From UBA10103 sp964437185 (GTDB lineage: Bacteria; Patescibacteriota; Minisyncoccia; Phycocordibacterales; UBA2100), in assembly GCA_964437185.1 (NCBI GenBank), contig CAYTFU010000005.1, forward strand, positions 1 through 64,000: a stretch of DNA of 64,000 nucleotides, given 5' to 3'. Below the pieces are notes generated by a model. It was not told where the DNA came from and did no database searches. It worked only from the letters and a program-made list of their open reading frames with translations. Position numbers and translations under genes: made by a program. How positions within the stretch are numbered: the first letter of the stretch is position 1; every line of letters begins with the position of its first letter. Shown in pieces: positions 49,572 through 58,269 of this stretch.

Positions 49572-50309
49572 ATGAAAATATTGCTCTTGGGATATGGAAA
49601 TATGGGGCGAGAAATTGAGGAACTCCTCATAGCGGGCGGCACTCACACATACGATATCGCGCTCAAGAAAGTGGGATCTGCACTTATACCCGCTCAGGTG
49701 CAGGGGGCAGATGTGGTGATCGATTTCACATCGCCAGACGCGGTTTTGCGCAACATCAAGACCGTTCTTTCTTTGGGGAAACGCATGGTCGTGGGTACGA
49801 CCGGCTGGTACGAGCACCTTCCGAAAGTCGCAGCACTGGTTAAAAAACACAAGACGGGGCTTCTATACGGTGCAAATTTCTCCATTGGAGCCAATATATT
49901 TTTTCGACTTGTCGCGGAGGCGACGCGTCTCACCTCCCGCGTGGGCGCGTACGATGCGTTTGGTTTTGAAATCCATCACGCGGGCAAAAAGGATAGCCCT
50001 TCGGGAACCGCGCTGCGCACCGCACATGAAATACTCAAACACTCAAAGACTAAGAAAGCGCTTCAAACGCAACGGCTCGACCGTGCAATCAAGCCGCAGG
50101 AACTGCATTTTGCGTCTGTCCGCGGCGGCCACAACAGAGGCTTCCATCAAGTAGTCTTCGACAGCGCCGCCGACGCCATTACGGTAAGTCACGCCGCGCA
50201 CAGCAGGCGCGGCTTTGCGGAAGGCGCTATTCTCGCCGCCGAGTTTATTCACCGAAAAAAAGGCCTGTACACATTTGACGACGTGATCGAACAAAAAATT
50301 TCCGTATGA
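49572..50309 (+). CDS. dapB: 4-hydroxy-tetrahydrodipicolinate reductase
   Basis: Second step of the DAP branch. The 245-aa protein has LLLGYGNMGREIEELL (NAD(P) site), VVIDFTSPDAVLRNI, VVGTTGWYEHL, ANFSIGANIFFRL and EIHHAGKKDSPSGTAL with catalytic His/Lys. First gene of the dapBALF operon; its last 4 nt overlap the dapA start (ATGA). Confidence 0.94.
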   Translation: MKILLLGYGNMGREIEELLIAGGTHTYDIALKKVGSALIPAQVQGADVVIDFTSPDAVLRNIKTVLSLGKRMVVGTTGWYEHLPKVAALVKKHKTGLLYGANFSIGANIFFRLVAEATRLTSRVGAYDAFGFEIHHAGKKDSPSGTALRTAHEILKHSKTKKALQTQRLDRAIKPQELHFASVRGGHNRGFHQVVFDSAADAITVSHAAHSRRGFAEGAILAAEFIHRKKGLYTFDDVIEQKISV

Positions 50310-51211
50310 AAAAAATACTTTTTGAAGGTGCTTTTACCGCTATCGTCACACCGTTTACAAAACGTGGCGGTATTGACCTGCCAGCACTGCGCCGACTTCT
50401 TGCGTACCAGCTCGATGGCGGCATCAACGGAATCGTGGTGTGCGGCTCTACAGGAGAGGCCGCGACACTTTCCGAAAAGGAGTACAGCCTCGTCGTTCGG
50501 CAAACAGTACGGACGGTAGCGGGCAGAGTTCCTGTCATTGCGGGCGCCGGTTCCAACAACACGCAGAGGGCGATTGCGTGGTCTCGCCTCGCGGCCAAGG
50601 CGGGAGCCGACGCACTTCTCCACGTAACCCCTTTTTACAACAAACCCACGCCCGACGGCCTAGTCGCCCACTTCAAAGCCATCGCAAAAGCGGTCGACCT
50701 ACCTATCATCATCTACAATGTTCCCAGCCGCACCGGACAAAACCTATCCCCCCGACTAGTAGCTCGCATAGGGAAAGAGGTGCCGCGGGTCATCGGCATC
50801 AAAGAGGCTGCGGGCAGCATCAATCAATTTGGTGAGCTCATGCAGCTCGTTCCGAAACATTTTACGGTACTCTCGGGCGACGATTCGCTCACCATTCCGG
50901 CGATGGTGCTCGGAGCGAAGGGGTGTATTAGCGTGGTCTCCAATGAAGCGCCGAGGGATTTTTCTCTCCTGTGCGCTGCGGCGCTCCGAGGAGATTGGGA
51001 GAATGCGCGAGCGCTTCATTTTCGGCTTCTTGATTTGATGAACATCAACTTCATCGAGTCCAACCCTTCGCCAGTCAAATGCGCCCTCGCGATGATGGGT
51101 ATTATCGAAGAATCTTTGAGGCTCCCCCTCGCACCCCTCGAAAAGAAAAACAGACCGGCGGTGAGGCGGGCACTCCAACAGTTGAAATTGTTACGACATG
51201 GCACACATTAA
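50306..51211 (+). CDS. dapA: 4-hydroxy-tetrahydrodipicolinate synthase
   Basis: Condenses pyruvate with aspartate semialdehyde. The 301-aa TIM-barrel lyase has GIVVCGSTGEAATLSEKEY, YNVPSRTGQNL (catalytic Tyr) and the Schiff-base lysine in VIGIKEAAG. Overlaps dapB by 4 nt and dapL by 14 nt. Confidence 0.95.
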   Translation: MKKILFEGAFTAIVTPFTKRGGIDLPALRRLLAYQLDGGINGIVVCGSTGEAATLSEKEYSLVVRQTVRTVAGRVPVIAGAGSNNTQRAIAWSRLAAKAGADALLHVTPFYNKPTPDGLVAHFKAIAKAVDLPIIIYNVPSRTGQNLSPRLVARIGKEVPRVIGIKEAAGSINQFGELMQLVPKHFTVLSGDDSLTIPAMVLGAKGCISVVSNEAPRDFSLLCAAALRGDWENARALHFRLLDLMNINFIESNPSPVKCALAMMGIIEESLRLPLAPLEKKNRPAVRRALQQLKLLRHGTH

Positions 51212-52394
51212 TCCCAACTTCAGAAATGTTGCAGAGGGTTACTTTTTCTCTGAGATCGGGAAACGAGTCGCAGCTTTTAGCGCGGAGAATCCCGGCGTTG
51301 AACTCTATCGACTCGGTATCGGCAATACCACCGAGGCACTCACTCCCGCAATAATTCGTGGGCTCACGCACGGGGTGGAGAAACTGAGTCGACGCGAGAC
51401 CTATGCCGGGTATGGAGACGAGCAAGGCGATGCGCGGCTTCGAAAAGCAGTCGTTGCGCTCTATGCAGAGCGTGGAATTTCATTTGCTCCAAACGAAGTG
51501 TTTATCAGCGACGGCGCCAAGTCCGATTGCGCCAACATCATGTCGATTTTTTCGCCGAAGAGCGTGATTGCAGTGAGCGATCCGGTGTACCCAGTGTACC
51601 GTGACGCGGCCCTCCTCTCGGGGAAGAAAGTGACATACATGAACGCAACAGAAAAGAATTCTTTTTTTCCCGCGCCACCTTCGGAGCACGCTGATCTGAT
51701 ATTCCTCTGCAGCCCCAACAATCCGACAGGAGCCGTCGCGACGAAGGCGCAATTGAAGCGATTTGTCGATTACGCGATCAAACATAAGGCGATCATACTT
51801 TTCGACGCAGCGTATTCCGAATTTATCCGCGATGCTTCGCTTCCAAAAAGTATTTACGAGATCAAGGGAGCAAAACGGTGCGCGATTGAGATTCAGAGTT
51901 TTTCGAAATCGGCGGGATTCACGGGCGTACGCTTGGGATGGACCGTCGTCCCCAATGATCTCGTGATCGCGGATGCTCCCCAAGGCGTCCTCAATCAAAT
52001 GTGGAATAGACGACAAACCACCATGTTCAACGGCGCTTCAAACATCGCACAGGAGGGCGGGCTCGCGGCGCTTTCCGCCGCAGGACAGCAACAAACGCGT
52101 CGACAAATTGCCTTTTACATGGACAACGCGCGAATAATCCGCGATGGCCTTCGGAAGTCCGGATTCACTATCTATGGAGGCGAGAATGCGCCCTATGTAT
52201 GGCTCAAGTGCCCGAAGGGACGCACCTCATGGGAATTTTTTGACGACCTTCTCGCAGTTGCTCACGTGATCACGACCCCAGGCATCGGATTCGGATCACA
52301 GGGGGAAGGATACTTGAGGCTCTCAGCGTTTGGCAGCAGGAAAACCATCACCAAGGCTATCAATTCTATTCAAAAACATTTTGCACGCGTATGA
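51198..52394 (+). CDS. dapL: LL-diaminopimelate aminotransferase
   Basis: PLP fold-I aminotransferase that makes LL-DAP directly from tetrahydrodipicolinate, bypassing the succinyl/acetyl route (dapD/C/E). The 398-aa protein begins NPNFRNVAEGYFFSEI, and has YRLGIGNTTEALTP, LCSPNNPTGAVA and the PLP lysine in IQSFSKSAGFTGVRLGW. Context between dapA and dapF fits the DapL pathway. Overlaps dapF by 4 nt. Confidence 0.93.
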   Translation: MAHINPNFRNVAEGYFFSEIGKRVAAFSAENPGVELYRLGIGNTTEALTPAIIRGLTHGVEKLSRRETYAGYGDEQGDARLRKAVVALYAERGISFAPNEVFISDGAKSDCANIMSIFSPKSVIAVSDPVYPVYRDAALLSGKKVTYMNATEKNSFFPAPPSEHADLIFLCSPNNPTGAVATKAQLKRFVDYAIKHKAIILFDAAYSEFIRDASLPKSIYEIKGAKRCAIEIQSFSKSAGFTGVRLGWTVVPNDLVIADAPQGVLNQMWNRRQTTMFNGASNIAQEGGLAALSAAGQQQTRRQIAFYMDNARIIRDGLRKSGFTIYGGENAPYVWLKCPKGRTSWEFFDDLLAVAHVITTPGIGFGSQGEGYLRLSAFGSRKTITKAINSIQKHFARV

Positions 52395-53230
52395 AAATGC
52401 AATTTACAAAAATGCAGGGACTTGGCAACGATTTCGTCGTCTTCGACGGTATCAACCAAAAGATACAGATGACGAGGAAGATTGCGCGCCGACTTGCGGA
52501 TCGACATTTCGGCATTGGATGCGACCAGATACTAATCGTCGAGCGCCCCAAGAGTAAGGAGGCAGACTTTGGATACCGCATTTGGAATTCCGACGGTGGC
52601 GAAGTGGAGCAGTGCGGCAACGGAGCACGATGCTTTGTACGATTCGTGATTGATAAGAAGCTTACGCTCAAAAAAGAAATTCGCGTCGAAACCAAGGGCG
52701 GTATCATAATCCCGCGTCTCGAATTAAACGGTGAAATCACCGTGGATATGGGTATGCCAATCTTTGAGCCCAAACGCATTCCCTTTACGAGTGACTCCAC
52801 GGAGATGGTGCAACCACTCGAAGTAGGCGGCGAAGTGATCGAAATCTCAGCCGTGTCGATGGGCAATCCTCACGCGGTGCAGGTGGTTCCCGATATCGAT
52901 GCGGCTCCGGTGACGAGCCAGGGGCCGCTCATAGAAAATCACCCCTGCTTCCCCCTGCGCGTGAATGCGGGCTATATGCAAATTGTCGACCGAAAAAATA
53001 TCCGACTACGGGTCTGGGAGCGCGGAGCGGGCGAAACACTCGCGTGCGGCACTGGCGCGTGTGCGGCCGTCGCCGCAGGCATCCGTCGCGGGCTACTCGA
53101 ATCATCAGTAACAGTCGCAACGCGCGGGGGCAAACTCACCATCCGTTGGGAGGAGAAAAATAATCTTCCATCGCCAGTCAAAATGACGGGGCCGGCGGAA
53201 AGCGTTTTTGACGGAGAAATAGATCTGTAG
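52391..53230 (+). CDS. dapF: Diaminopimelate epimerase
   Basis: Epimerises LL-DAP to meso-DAP for peptidoglycan and lysine. The 279-aa protein has KMQGLGNDFVVFD and both catalytic cysteines, in QCGNGARCFVRF and ACGTGACAAVAAG. Last gene of the dapB-A-L-F operon; converges on purH (12-nt gap). Confidence 0.95.
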   Translation: MKMQFTKMQGLGNDFVVFDGINQKIQMTRKIARRLADRHFGIGCDQILIVERPKSKEADFGYRIWNSDGGEVEQCGNGARCFVRFVIDKKLTLKKEIRVETKGGIIIPRLELNGEITVDMGMPIFEPKRIPFTSDSTEMVQPLEVGGEVIEISAVSMGNPHAVQVVPDIDAAPVTSQGPLIENHPCFPLRVNAGYMQIVDRKNIRLRVWERGAGETLACGTGACAAVAAGIRRGLLESSVTVATRGGKLTIRWEEKNNLPSPVKMTGPAESVFDGEIDL

Positions 53231-53242
53231 GCTAGTTGTAGG

Positions 53243-54232
53243 TTAGTGCCGAAAATGGCGGATGCCGGTGAAAACCATGGCAATGCCTGCGGCGTTCGCA
53301 GCGCTAATTGAATCCTGATCTTTAAGAGAACCGCCCGGCTGGATAATCGCCGTAATCCCCTCCTGCGCAGCCACGTCCACGCAATCAGGAAACGGCATAA
53401 AAGCATCGGAGGCCATTACGGCGCCTTCGAGAGAAATTTTCTCGTCGGCCGCCTTAATCGCGGCAAGCCGCGCGGAGTATATGCGGCTCATCTGCCCCGC
53501 GCCTATTCCTACTGTCGCGCCATCTTTTGCATACACGATCGCGTTGGACTTTACGTGTTTGCATACGGTGAATGCAAAGAGTAGGTCAGCGAGTTCTTTT
53601 TCTGTTGGCACGCGCGTGGTGACTGTTTTTACCTCACCGTCAAACACCTTCGCATCGGCGGTCTGTACGAGTACGCCACCCGCGATTGATCGCATGGTCG
53701 TACGAGGTTCCGCAGGATCGGGCATTGATCCCGTGAGGAGCACGCGCACATTCGGCTTCACCGAAAGAATCGTGAGCGCTTCTTCCTCGGCATCGGGAGC
53801 GATGATTACTTCGAGAAATATTTTGACAAGCTCGCTCGCAAGATCGGCAGTGATTTTCGAATTGAGCGCGACGATACCGCCAAAGGCAGAGACGGTGTCG
53901 CACGCAAACGCTCGCATGTAGGCATCGTGAATCGTGTCCGCAACCGCCACTCCACACGGGTTCATGTGCTTCACGATCACAGCGGCTGGCTCCTCAAACT
54001 CGGCGACGCATTCAAAGGCCGCGTCGGCGTCCTGCAAATTGTTGAAGCTGAGTTCCTTCCCCTGCACCATGCGCGCAGACGCGACGCCCGGTCGGACGTC
54101 GCCTGGATTTCTGTACAAAGCCGCTGCTTGGTGAGGATTCTCACCGTAGCGAAGCGCGCTTATTTTCTCGAGCCTCAGCGAGAGAGGCGATGGAAGCTGT
54201 TCTTGCTCGTGATCCGCTTCGTTCATTGCCAC
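53243..54232 (-). CDS. purH: AICAR transformylase (PurH C-terminal domain only)
   Basis: A 329-aa protein holding the AICAR formyltransferase half of PurH: LRYGENPHQAAALYR, SFNNLQDADAAFEC, the catalytic Lys-His in VKHMNPCGVAVADT, DTVSAFGGIVALN, TVGIGAGQMSRIYSA, ASDAFMPFPDCVD and IIQPGGSLKDQDSI. The N-terminal IMP cyclohydrolase domain of typical 510-530-aa PurH is absent. Its first about 95 codons are repeated exactly at 54562-54845 by a 613-bp tandem duplication. Confidence 0.92.
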   Translation of the reverse strand: MAMNEADHEQEQLPSPLSLRLEKISALRYGENPHQAAALYRNPGDVRPGVASARMVQGKELSFNNLQDADAAFECVAEFEEPAAVIVKHMNPCGVAVADTIHDAYMRAFACDTVSAFGGIVALNSKITADLASELVKIFLEVIIAPDAEEEALTILSVKPNVRVLLTGSMPDPAEPRTTMRSIAGGVLVQTADAKVFDGEVKTVTTRVPTEKELADLLFAFTVCKHVKSNAIVYAKDGATVGIGAGQMSRIYSARLAAIKAADEKISLEGAVMASDAFMPFPDCVDVAAQEGITAIIQPGGSLKDQDSISAANAAGIAMVFTGIRHFRH

Positions 54233-55174
54233 ATACTACTACGCCTCAGCTCATTTCTCCATCGCGAAACTACTCTACAACGATCACCTTGCCGTACACG
54301 CCGCCCTTCACGTGATTGTGGTACGGCCATGTACCCACCTTCTCAAACTTCGTAGTATACGTTGCTCCAACTGCACACTGGTCAAATGCAGTGTCAGTCG
54401 TGTCGGGACAGTGCTCTTTGAGTGTCGTACCCGCGTAGCCTTTGTGATCCGGGTGCATCGCGGTCGCTACCCACATATCGGGACCTGTGCTCGTGAAGGT
54501 AACGGTACTTCCCTTCTTAACCGTCACTTCAGCGGGAGTAAACGCTGCACCATCGTACGAAACTCCACACGGGTTCATGTGCTTCACGATCACAGCGGCT
54601 GGCTCCTCAAACTCGGCGACGCATTCAAAGGCCGCGTCGGCGTCCTGCAAATTGTTGAAGCTGAGTTCCTTCCCCTGCACCATGCGCGCAGACGCGACGC
54701 CCGGTCGGACGTCGCCTGGATTTCTGTACAAAGCCGCTGCTTGGTGAGGATTCTCACCGTAGCGAAGCGCGCTTATTTTCTCGAGCCTCAGCGAGAGAGG
54801 CGATGGAAGCTGTTCTTGCTCGTGATCCGCTTCGTTCATTGCCACATACTACTACGCCTCAGCTCATTTCTCCATCGCGAAACTACTCTACAACGATCAC
54901 CTTGCCGTACACGCCGCCCTTCACGTGATTGTGGTACGGCCATGTACCCACCTTCTCAAACTTCGTAGTATACGTTGCTCCAACTGCACACTGGTCAAAT
55001 GCAGTGTCAGTCGTGTCGGGACAGTGCTCTTTGAGTGTCGTACCCGCGTAGCCTTTGTGATCCGGGTGCATCGCGGTCGCTACCCACATATCGGGACCTG
55101 TGCTCGTGAAGGTAACGGTACTTCCCTTCTTAACCGTCACTTCAGCGGGAGTAAACGCTGCACCATCGTACGAA
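53949..55174. repeat. 613-bp perfect tandem duplication
   Basis: Positions 53949-54561 are repeated at 54562-55174 without a difference in the parts compared. Each unit carries the first about 95 codons of purH, a 37-nt spacer and the C-terminal half of the cupredoxin gene. The junction (GTACGAAAC-TCCACAC) has only about 2 nt of shared sequence. Either a very recent duplication or an assembly error. Confidence 0.9.
54270..54845 (-). pseudogene. PurH-cupredoxin chimeric ORF made by tandem duplication
   Basis: An open 191-codon frame: residues 1-95 equal the PurH N-terminus through KHMNPCGV, then SYDGAAFTPAEV onward equals the C-terminal cupredoxin of 54883-55347. In-frame fusion is accidental from the 613-bp duplication. 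It lacks most of the transformylase and the cupredoxin's secretion signal, so function is unlikely. Confidence 0.85.
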
Positions 55175-55347
55175 ACAGTCGCTGTTGTCGCAGCTGCCGG
55201 AACCCCCGCATCAGTCGGCACAGCTGGGACGGTCGGAACTGCTGCAACCGGCGCTGGATTCTCCACCGAAGCCGCAGAACCCTTCATAAGCCAATATCCG
55301 CCACCAAGTACTACAATTATTATCACTATCCACATCACTGGTTTCAT
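54883..55347 (-). CDS. Membrane-anchored cupredoxin-like protein
   Basis: A 154-aa protein with an N-terminal TM/signal anchor (MKPVMWIVIIIVVLGGGYWL), a Pro/Val/Ala linker and a plastocyanin-like beta-barrel: VSYDGAAFTPAEVTVKKGSTVTF, AMHPDHKGY, CPDTTDTAFDQC and GTWPYHNHVKGGVYGKVIV. Two Cys may form a disulfide. The usual YHCxxH type-1 copper cysteine is replaced (YHNHVKGG), so a classic blue-copper site is not complete. The 3' part lies in the tandem duplication. Confidence 0.82.
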   Translation of the reverse strand: MKPVMWIVIIIVVLGGGYWLMKGSAASVENPAPVAAVPTVPAVPTDAGVPAAATTATVSYDGAAFTPAEVTVKKGSTVTFTSTGPDMWVATAMHPDHKGYAGTTLKEHCPDTTDTAFDQCAVGATYTTKFEKVGTWPYHNHVKGGVYGKVIVVE

Positions 55348-55442
55348 AAAATAAAGAAATAGAATCTAATATCGAGAAAGTATACTATGTGTGCTCTTGA
55401 ATAAAACTTTCGCTGTGGAACAAAACGTGTCCTATTATGGCA

Positions 55443-55910
55443 CTACTGCACAATAATCAAACCTGTCTGATATCCATGCAAGTGATCGTGATAGCGCCAC
55501 TCGCCCGCGTAATTAAACGTGTAGTCGAAAAACTGCCCCGGATTCAGCACGGCGCACGAATCGAAAGAACTTCCGAGACAATCGGATTCATTCTTCTCCG
55601 GATAGAGCGTGTGGGTGGGGTGGAGAGCGGAGGCTGGCCATACACTCTCTTTTGAGTCGTTGAGAAAACGGATCCGTTCGCCCTTCTTAATCGTTACCGA
55701 CTCCGGTTCGAATCCCTTGTCCGTGTATCGGATCATAACGTCAAATGAATCCGTGTCGACATCTGCACTTCCGACGACACCGAGCCCTGGCGCTTCTGTG
55801 TTTTGCTCATACTGATCGACGGAGCGCGTCGAGATATATTGATACACCAAACCTGCAACAGCCCCCGCAACCAATAACAACAAGAGTACCCATGTGCGGG
55901 GCATTCGCAT
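55443..55910 (-). CDS. Second membrane-anchored cupredoxin-like protein
   Basis: A 155-aa homologue of the neighbouring cupredoxin: TM anchor (about 5-25), then IRYTDKGFEPESVTIKKGERIRF, SALHPTHTLYP, the Cys pair CLGSSFDSC and GEWRYHDHLHGYQTGLIIV. Same loss of the copper-binding Cys (YHDHLHG). It lies 2 nt before pyrE's stop on the same strand. Probably secreted-side redox or metal protein; function unproven. Confidence 0.8.
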   Translation of the reverse strand: MRMPRTWVLLLLLVAGAVAGLVYQYISTRSVDQYEQNTEAPGLGVVGSADVDTDSFDVMIRYTDKGFEPESVTIKKGERIRFLNDSKESVWPASALHPTHTLYPEKNESDCLGSSFDSCAVLNPGQFFDYTFNYAGEWRYHDHLHGYQTGLIIVQ

Positions 55911-55912
55911 AC

Positions 55913-56551
55913 TTACGCCGATTTTGTACGCGCCAAAAAGTCCTTCCCATGCCCGACGTCAGTGTTCACGGGAATTCCTCCCTTACAGAGATCGCAGTCA
56001 GCCTCCGGCCACTGACTCAGGTGGACGGTAAGAAGCGAGACAAACTCGTCGGGATTATCAACGACCTCCTTGGTCACACCTCCTCTATTACAAATTGCGA
56101 CGGCACCCACCACCTCGGCGCCCGCGGCGCGCGTCGCGATGATGACCTTCTTGAGCGAGCCACCGGTCGTCACCAAATCTTCTACCACGAGCACCTTTTT
56201 GTCCTTAATGAGCGCATCGTACCCACGACGAATTGCAAACCCTTGCGCCTCATCTTTATCCGCATAGGTACTGTATACCTCTTTACCCTCAAGTTCCGAA
56301 AGGTGGTATGCAACCCACTGAGAGAGAATGATGCCCCCTGTCGACGGGCCGACGACAGCCTCTATACCCTTCCCCTTAAACGTCTCCGCAATGCTTCGAC
56401 AGAGCGCGGACATTTCGCGTGTAAATGGATACATCGCGTTTTTGTTGACGTACGTATCCATATGAAGCCCCGACGCGCCGACGAAATGTCCGGCACGAAA
56501 CGCGCCTACCCGTTGCAATAAATCTAAAACCTCTGCTTCACTCATCGACAT
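55913..56551 (-). CDS. pyrE: Orotate phosphoribosyltransferase
   Basis: Makes OMP from orotate and PRPP. The 212-aa protein shows the SGLHMDTYVNKN substrate region, VVGPSTGGIILSQ and the PRPP motif VLVVEDLVTTGGSL. A C-terminal extension with a Cys pair (DCDLCKGG) is shared by the longer OPRT class. Start ATG 56551 (MSMSEAEV) just follows an AATACT box. 10 nt downstream of pyrF. Confidence 0.9.
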   Translation of the reverse strand: MSMSEAEVLDLLQRVGAFRAGHFVGASGLHMDTYVNKNAMYPFTREMSALCRSIAETFKGKGIEAVVGPSTGGIILSQWVAYHLSELEGKEVYSTYADKDEAQGFAIRRGYDALIKDKKVLVVEDLVTTGGSLKKVIIATRAAGAEVVGAVAICNRGGVTKEVVDNPDEFVSLLTVHLSQWPEADCDLCKGGIPVNTDVGHGKDFLARTKSA

Positions 56552-56561
56552 ACAAAGTATT

Positions 56562-57392
56562 CTATAGCGCTTTTGAAATTGCGCCATTCAATTCTATAAC
56601 CTTTTCGCGCGCTGCTTCTGCAAAATCCTTTTCGAGCGATGCAAAAATGACCGCGCGCGACGCGCAGATGATCATTCCCCTTCCGCGACTATCTTTGCCA
56701 GAGGCAACCGTTTTCTCAAGATCGCCACCCTGCGCACCGATGCCCGGAATAAGAATTGGCATATCGACTACGATTCGCCGCACAGCGGCAAGATCGTCGG
56801 TGTTGGTCGCGCCGACCATGATCATCGTGTTGCCATTGCGATTCCACGCACCGGCCGTCATCGTGGCGACGGTCTGATAGAGCGGTACATCGCCCACCTG
56901 CAAACTTTGGATTTCACCAGCCCCGGGATTGGAGGATCGACACAGCACGATAATGCCTTTGTCTTTCCTGTCGAAAAAAGGCTGAAGGGCATCTGAACCA
57001 AAGTACGGGTGCACGGTAATGGCGTCGGCGTGCAGGTGGTCAAATGCAAATTGCGCATACTGACTATTCGTGTTGCCAATGTCTCCACGCTTTGCGTCGA
57101 GCACCACCGGCACGTCAGGCGCTTGATCGTTGATGTACTGAATCGTCTCGCGTAGCGCGCGGTACCCTTCGTCGCCCCACGCCTCGTAAAACGCGCTGTT
57201 GGGTTTGTATGAGCACACGAGATCTTTCGTCGCATCAACGATTCCTCGATTGAAAGCGACAATCGACTCACGCACGCTACCCTTTCGAATCCATTCTGGA
57301 ATACTTTCAAAATCACTGTCGAGCCCAACACACAAAAATTTTCCCTCGTCCCACTTTTTATCCAAAAGGGCCCTAAAATTCCTCTGGCTCAT
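56562..57392 (-). CDS. pyrF: Orotidine-5'-phosphate decarboxylase
   Basis: Converts OMP to UMP. The 276-aa TIM-barrel enzyme has LCVGLDSDFESIP, KPNSAFYEAWG, the catalytic DAKRGDIGNTNSQYA, HPYFGSDALQPF and LIPGIGAQGGDL. This is the longer type-2 family. With pyrE immediately downstream it forms a two-gene pyrimidine operon. Confidence 0.93.
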   Translation of the reverse strand: MSQRNFRALLDKKWDEGKFLCVGLDSDFESIPEWIRKGSVRESIVAFNRGIVDATKDLVCSYKPNSAFYEAWGDEGYRALRETIQYINDQAPDVPVVLDAKRGDIGNTNSQYAQFAFDHLHADAITVHPYFGSDALQPFFDRKDKGIIVLCRSSNPGAGEIQSLQVGDVPLYQTVATMTAGAWNRNGNTMIMVGATNTDDLAAVRRIVVDMPILIPGIGAQGGDLEKTVASGKDSRGRGMIICASRAVIFASLEKDFAEAAREKVIELNGAISKAL

Positions 57393-57418
57393 TAGGGGAC
57401 ATACTAACATAAAAGGGC

Positions 57419-57470
57419 AAAAAATTATCCGGCGAGGGTTCAACATACTTCATGTTGAATCCCCCGCCGG
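57419..57470 (-). terminator. Terminator of the 57450-57782 gene
   Basis: On the - strand CCGGCGGGGGATTCAACAT pairs with ATGTTGAACCCTCGCCGG, then ATAATTTTTT; it begins inside the last codons of the gene. Confidence 0.85.
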
Positions 57471-57782
57471 CCTTTGCTGAAGCGACCAACGATACCGCCC
57501 GCCGCTCATTTCCAGAAAAAATACAGGAAATTGCGTAGTAGAACTCCCGTGAACTTCTTCGAGAGCCGCAACTTTCTCCCAAAGACTTTCCCGCGGAACA
57601 TTTCGATGTTTCGCGACTTCTTGAGCAAAAAACCCATTTTTACAGGGCAGATCGACGATGTAAACGTCGAAACCTTCACGGATTGGATTTACCGCAACGA
57701 CGCGAGTTTTACCGTTGAGCCCGAGCTTGGCTTTTGCAGCCGCCTGCAATTCGTTTCCGCAATTGGGAACGCGAAAAACCAT
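57450..57782 (-). CDS. Orphan protein, 110 aa, unknown function
   Basis: Not recognised. Contains AAAKAKLGLNGKTRVVAVNPIREGFDVYIVDLP and WEKVAALEEVHGSSTTQ. AGGAGG lies 5 nt before ATG 57782; a GTTGTCC/GGACAAC hairpin is in the leader. Has its own strong terminator. Same expression style as other orphan genes. Confidence 0.62.
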   Translation of the reverse strand: MVFRVPNCGNELQAAAKAKLGLNGKTRVVAVNPIREGFDVYIVDLPCKNGFFAQEVAKHRNVPRESLWEKVAALEEVHGSSTTQFPVFFLEMSGGRYRWSLQQRPAGDST

Positions 57783-58024
57783 TTGCGCCTCCTGTGTTAG
57801 GAACACTCGTTGTCCAGACCATCCCGGACAACTTCGTATCCCCAACGCCTCAAAGAACAGTAAGAACAAAACAAAAACCCTCCGAGCGGAGGGTTTTTGT
57901 CTGAATGTCTAGTTTTTAGATATGCAGGCAAAACACCTCCGCTTTCGTGCGCATCGCCATCATCATATTTGCGGAGAACATTTGCATATCAATACGAGTG
58001 TAACCGACTCATACATCTTGTCAA
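57783..58024. other. Intergenic region with a bidirectional terminator
   Basis: Holds the leader hairpin of the 57782 gene, a terminator ACCCTCC-GAGC-GGAGGGT with T/A runs (57873-57898), and AT-rich sequence with no gene seen. Confidence 0.6.
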
Positions 58025-58064
58025 ATATTAAAACTTGGGGGAGGCTCGACGCTGTCGAGCCTCC
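58025..58064 (-). terminator. Terminator of the small two-gene unit 58084-58438
   Basis: GGAGGCTCGA-5 nt-TCGAGCCTCC, followed on the - strand by CCCCAAGTTTTAATATTT. Confidence 0.8.
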
Positions 58065-58083
58065 ATCCCAATGCGCCATGAGG

Positions 58084-58269
58084 TCAGCTTCCCCCGGGTT
58101 CAGCGTAGGCTGATGGCCGCTCGCCACCGATGACCGGCAAGGCGTGGATGTCGCAGCGAAATATACGCGGTGGGCTGCCTAGAGCACCAACTCCCGCTAC
58201 GACTTTCGTAGCGAACTTACAACACTCGGAGCACTTCGTGCCCACAGGCACCGCCTCAGGAGTCGCCAT
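58084..58269 (-). CDS. Small Cys-rich protein, 61 aa
   Basis: MATPEAVPVGTKCSECCKFA..., with a CSECC and a later RCDIH, suggesting a minimal zinc or Fe site. ATG 58269 overlaps the end of the upstream gene; GAGGG about 7 nt before. Function unknown. Confidence 0.5.
   Translation of the reverse strand: MATPEAVPVGTKCSECCKFATKVVAGVGALGSPPRIFRCDIHALPVIGGERPSAYAEPGGS

Noticed and set aside
54270..54845. Genuine PurH-cupredoxin fusion enzyme
   Set aside because: Both halves are exact copies of flanking genes with a 613-bp period; it is a duplication product.
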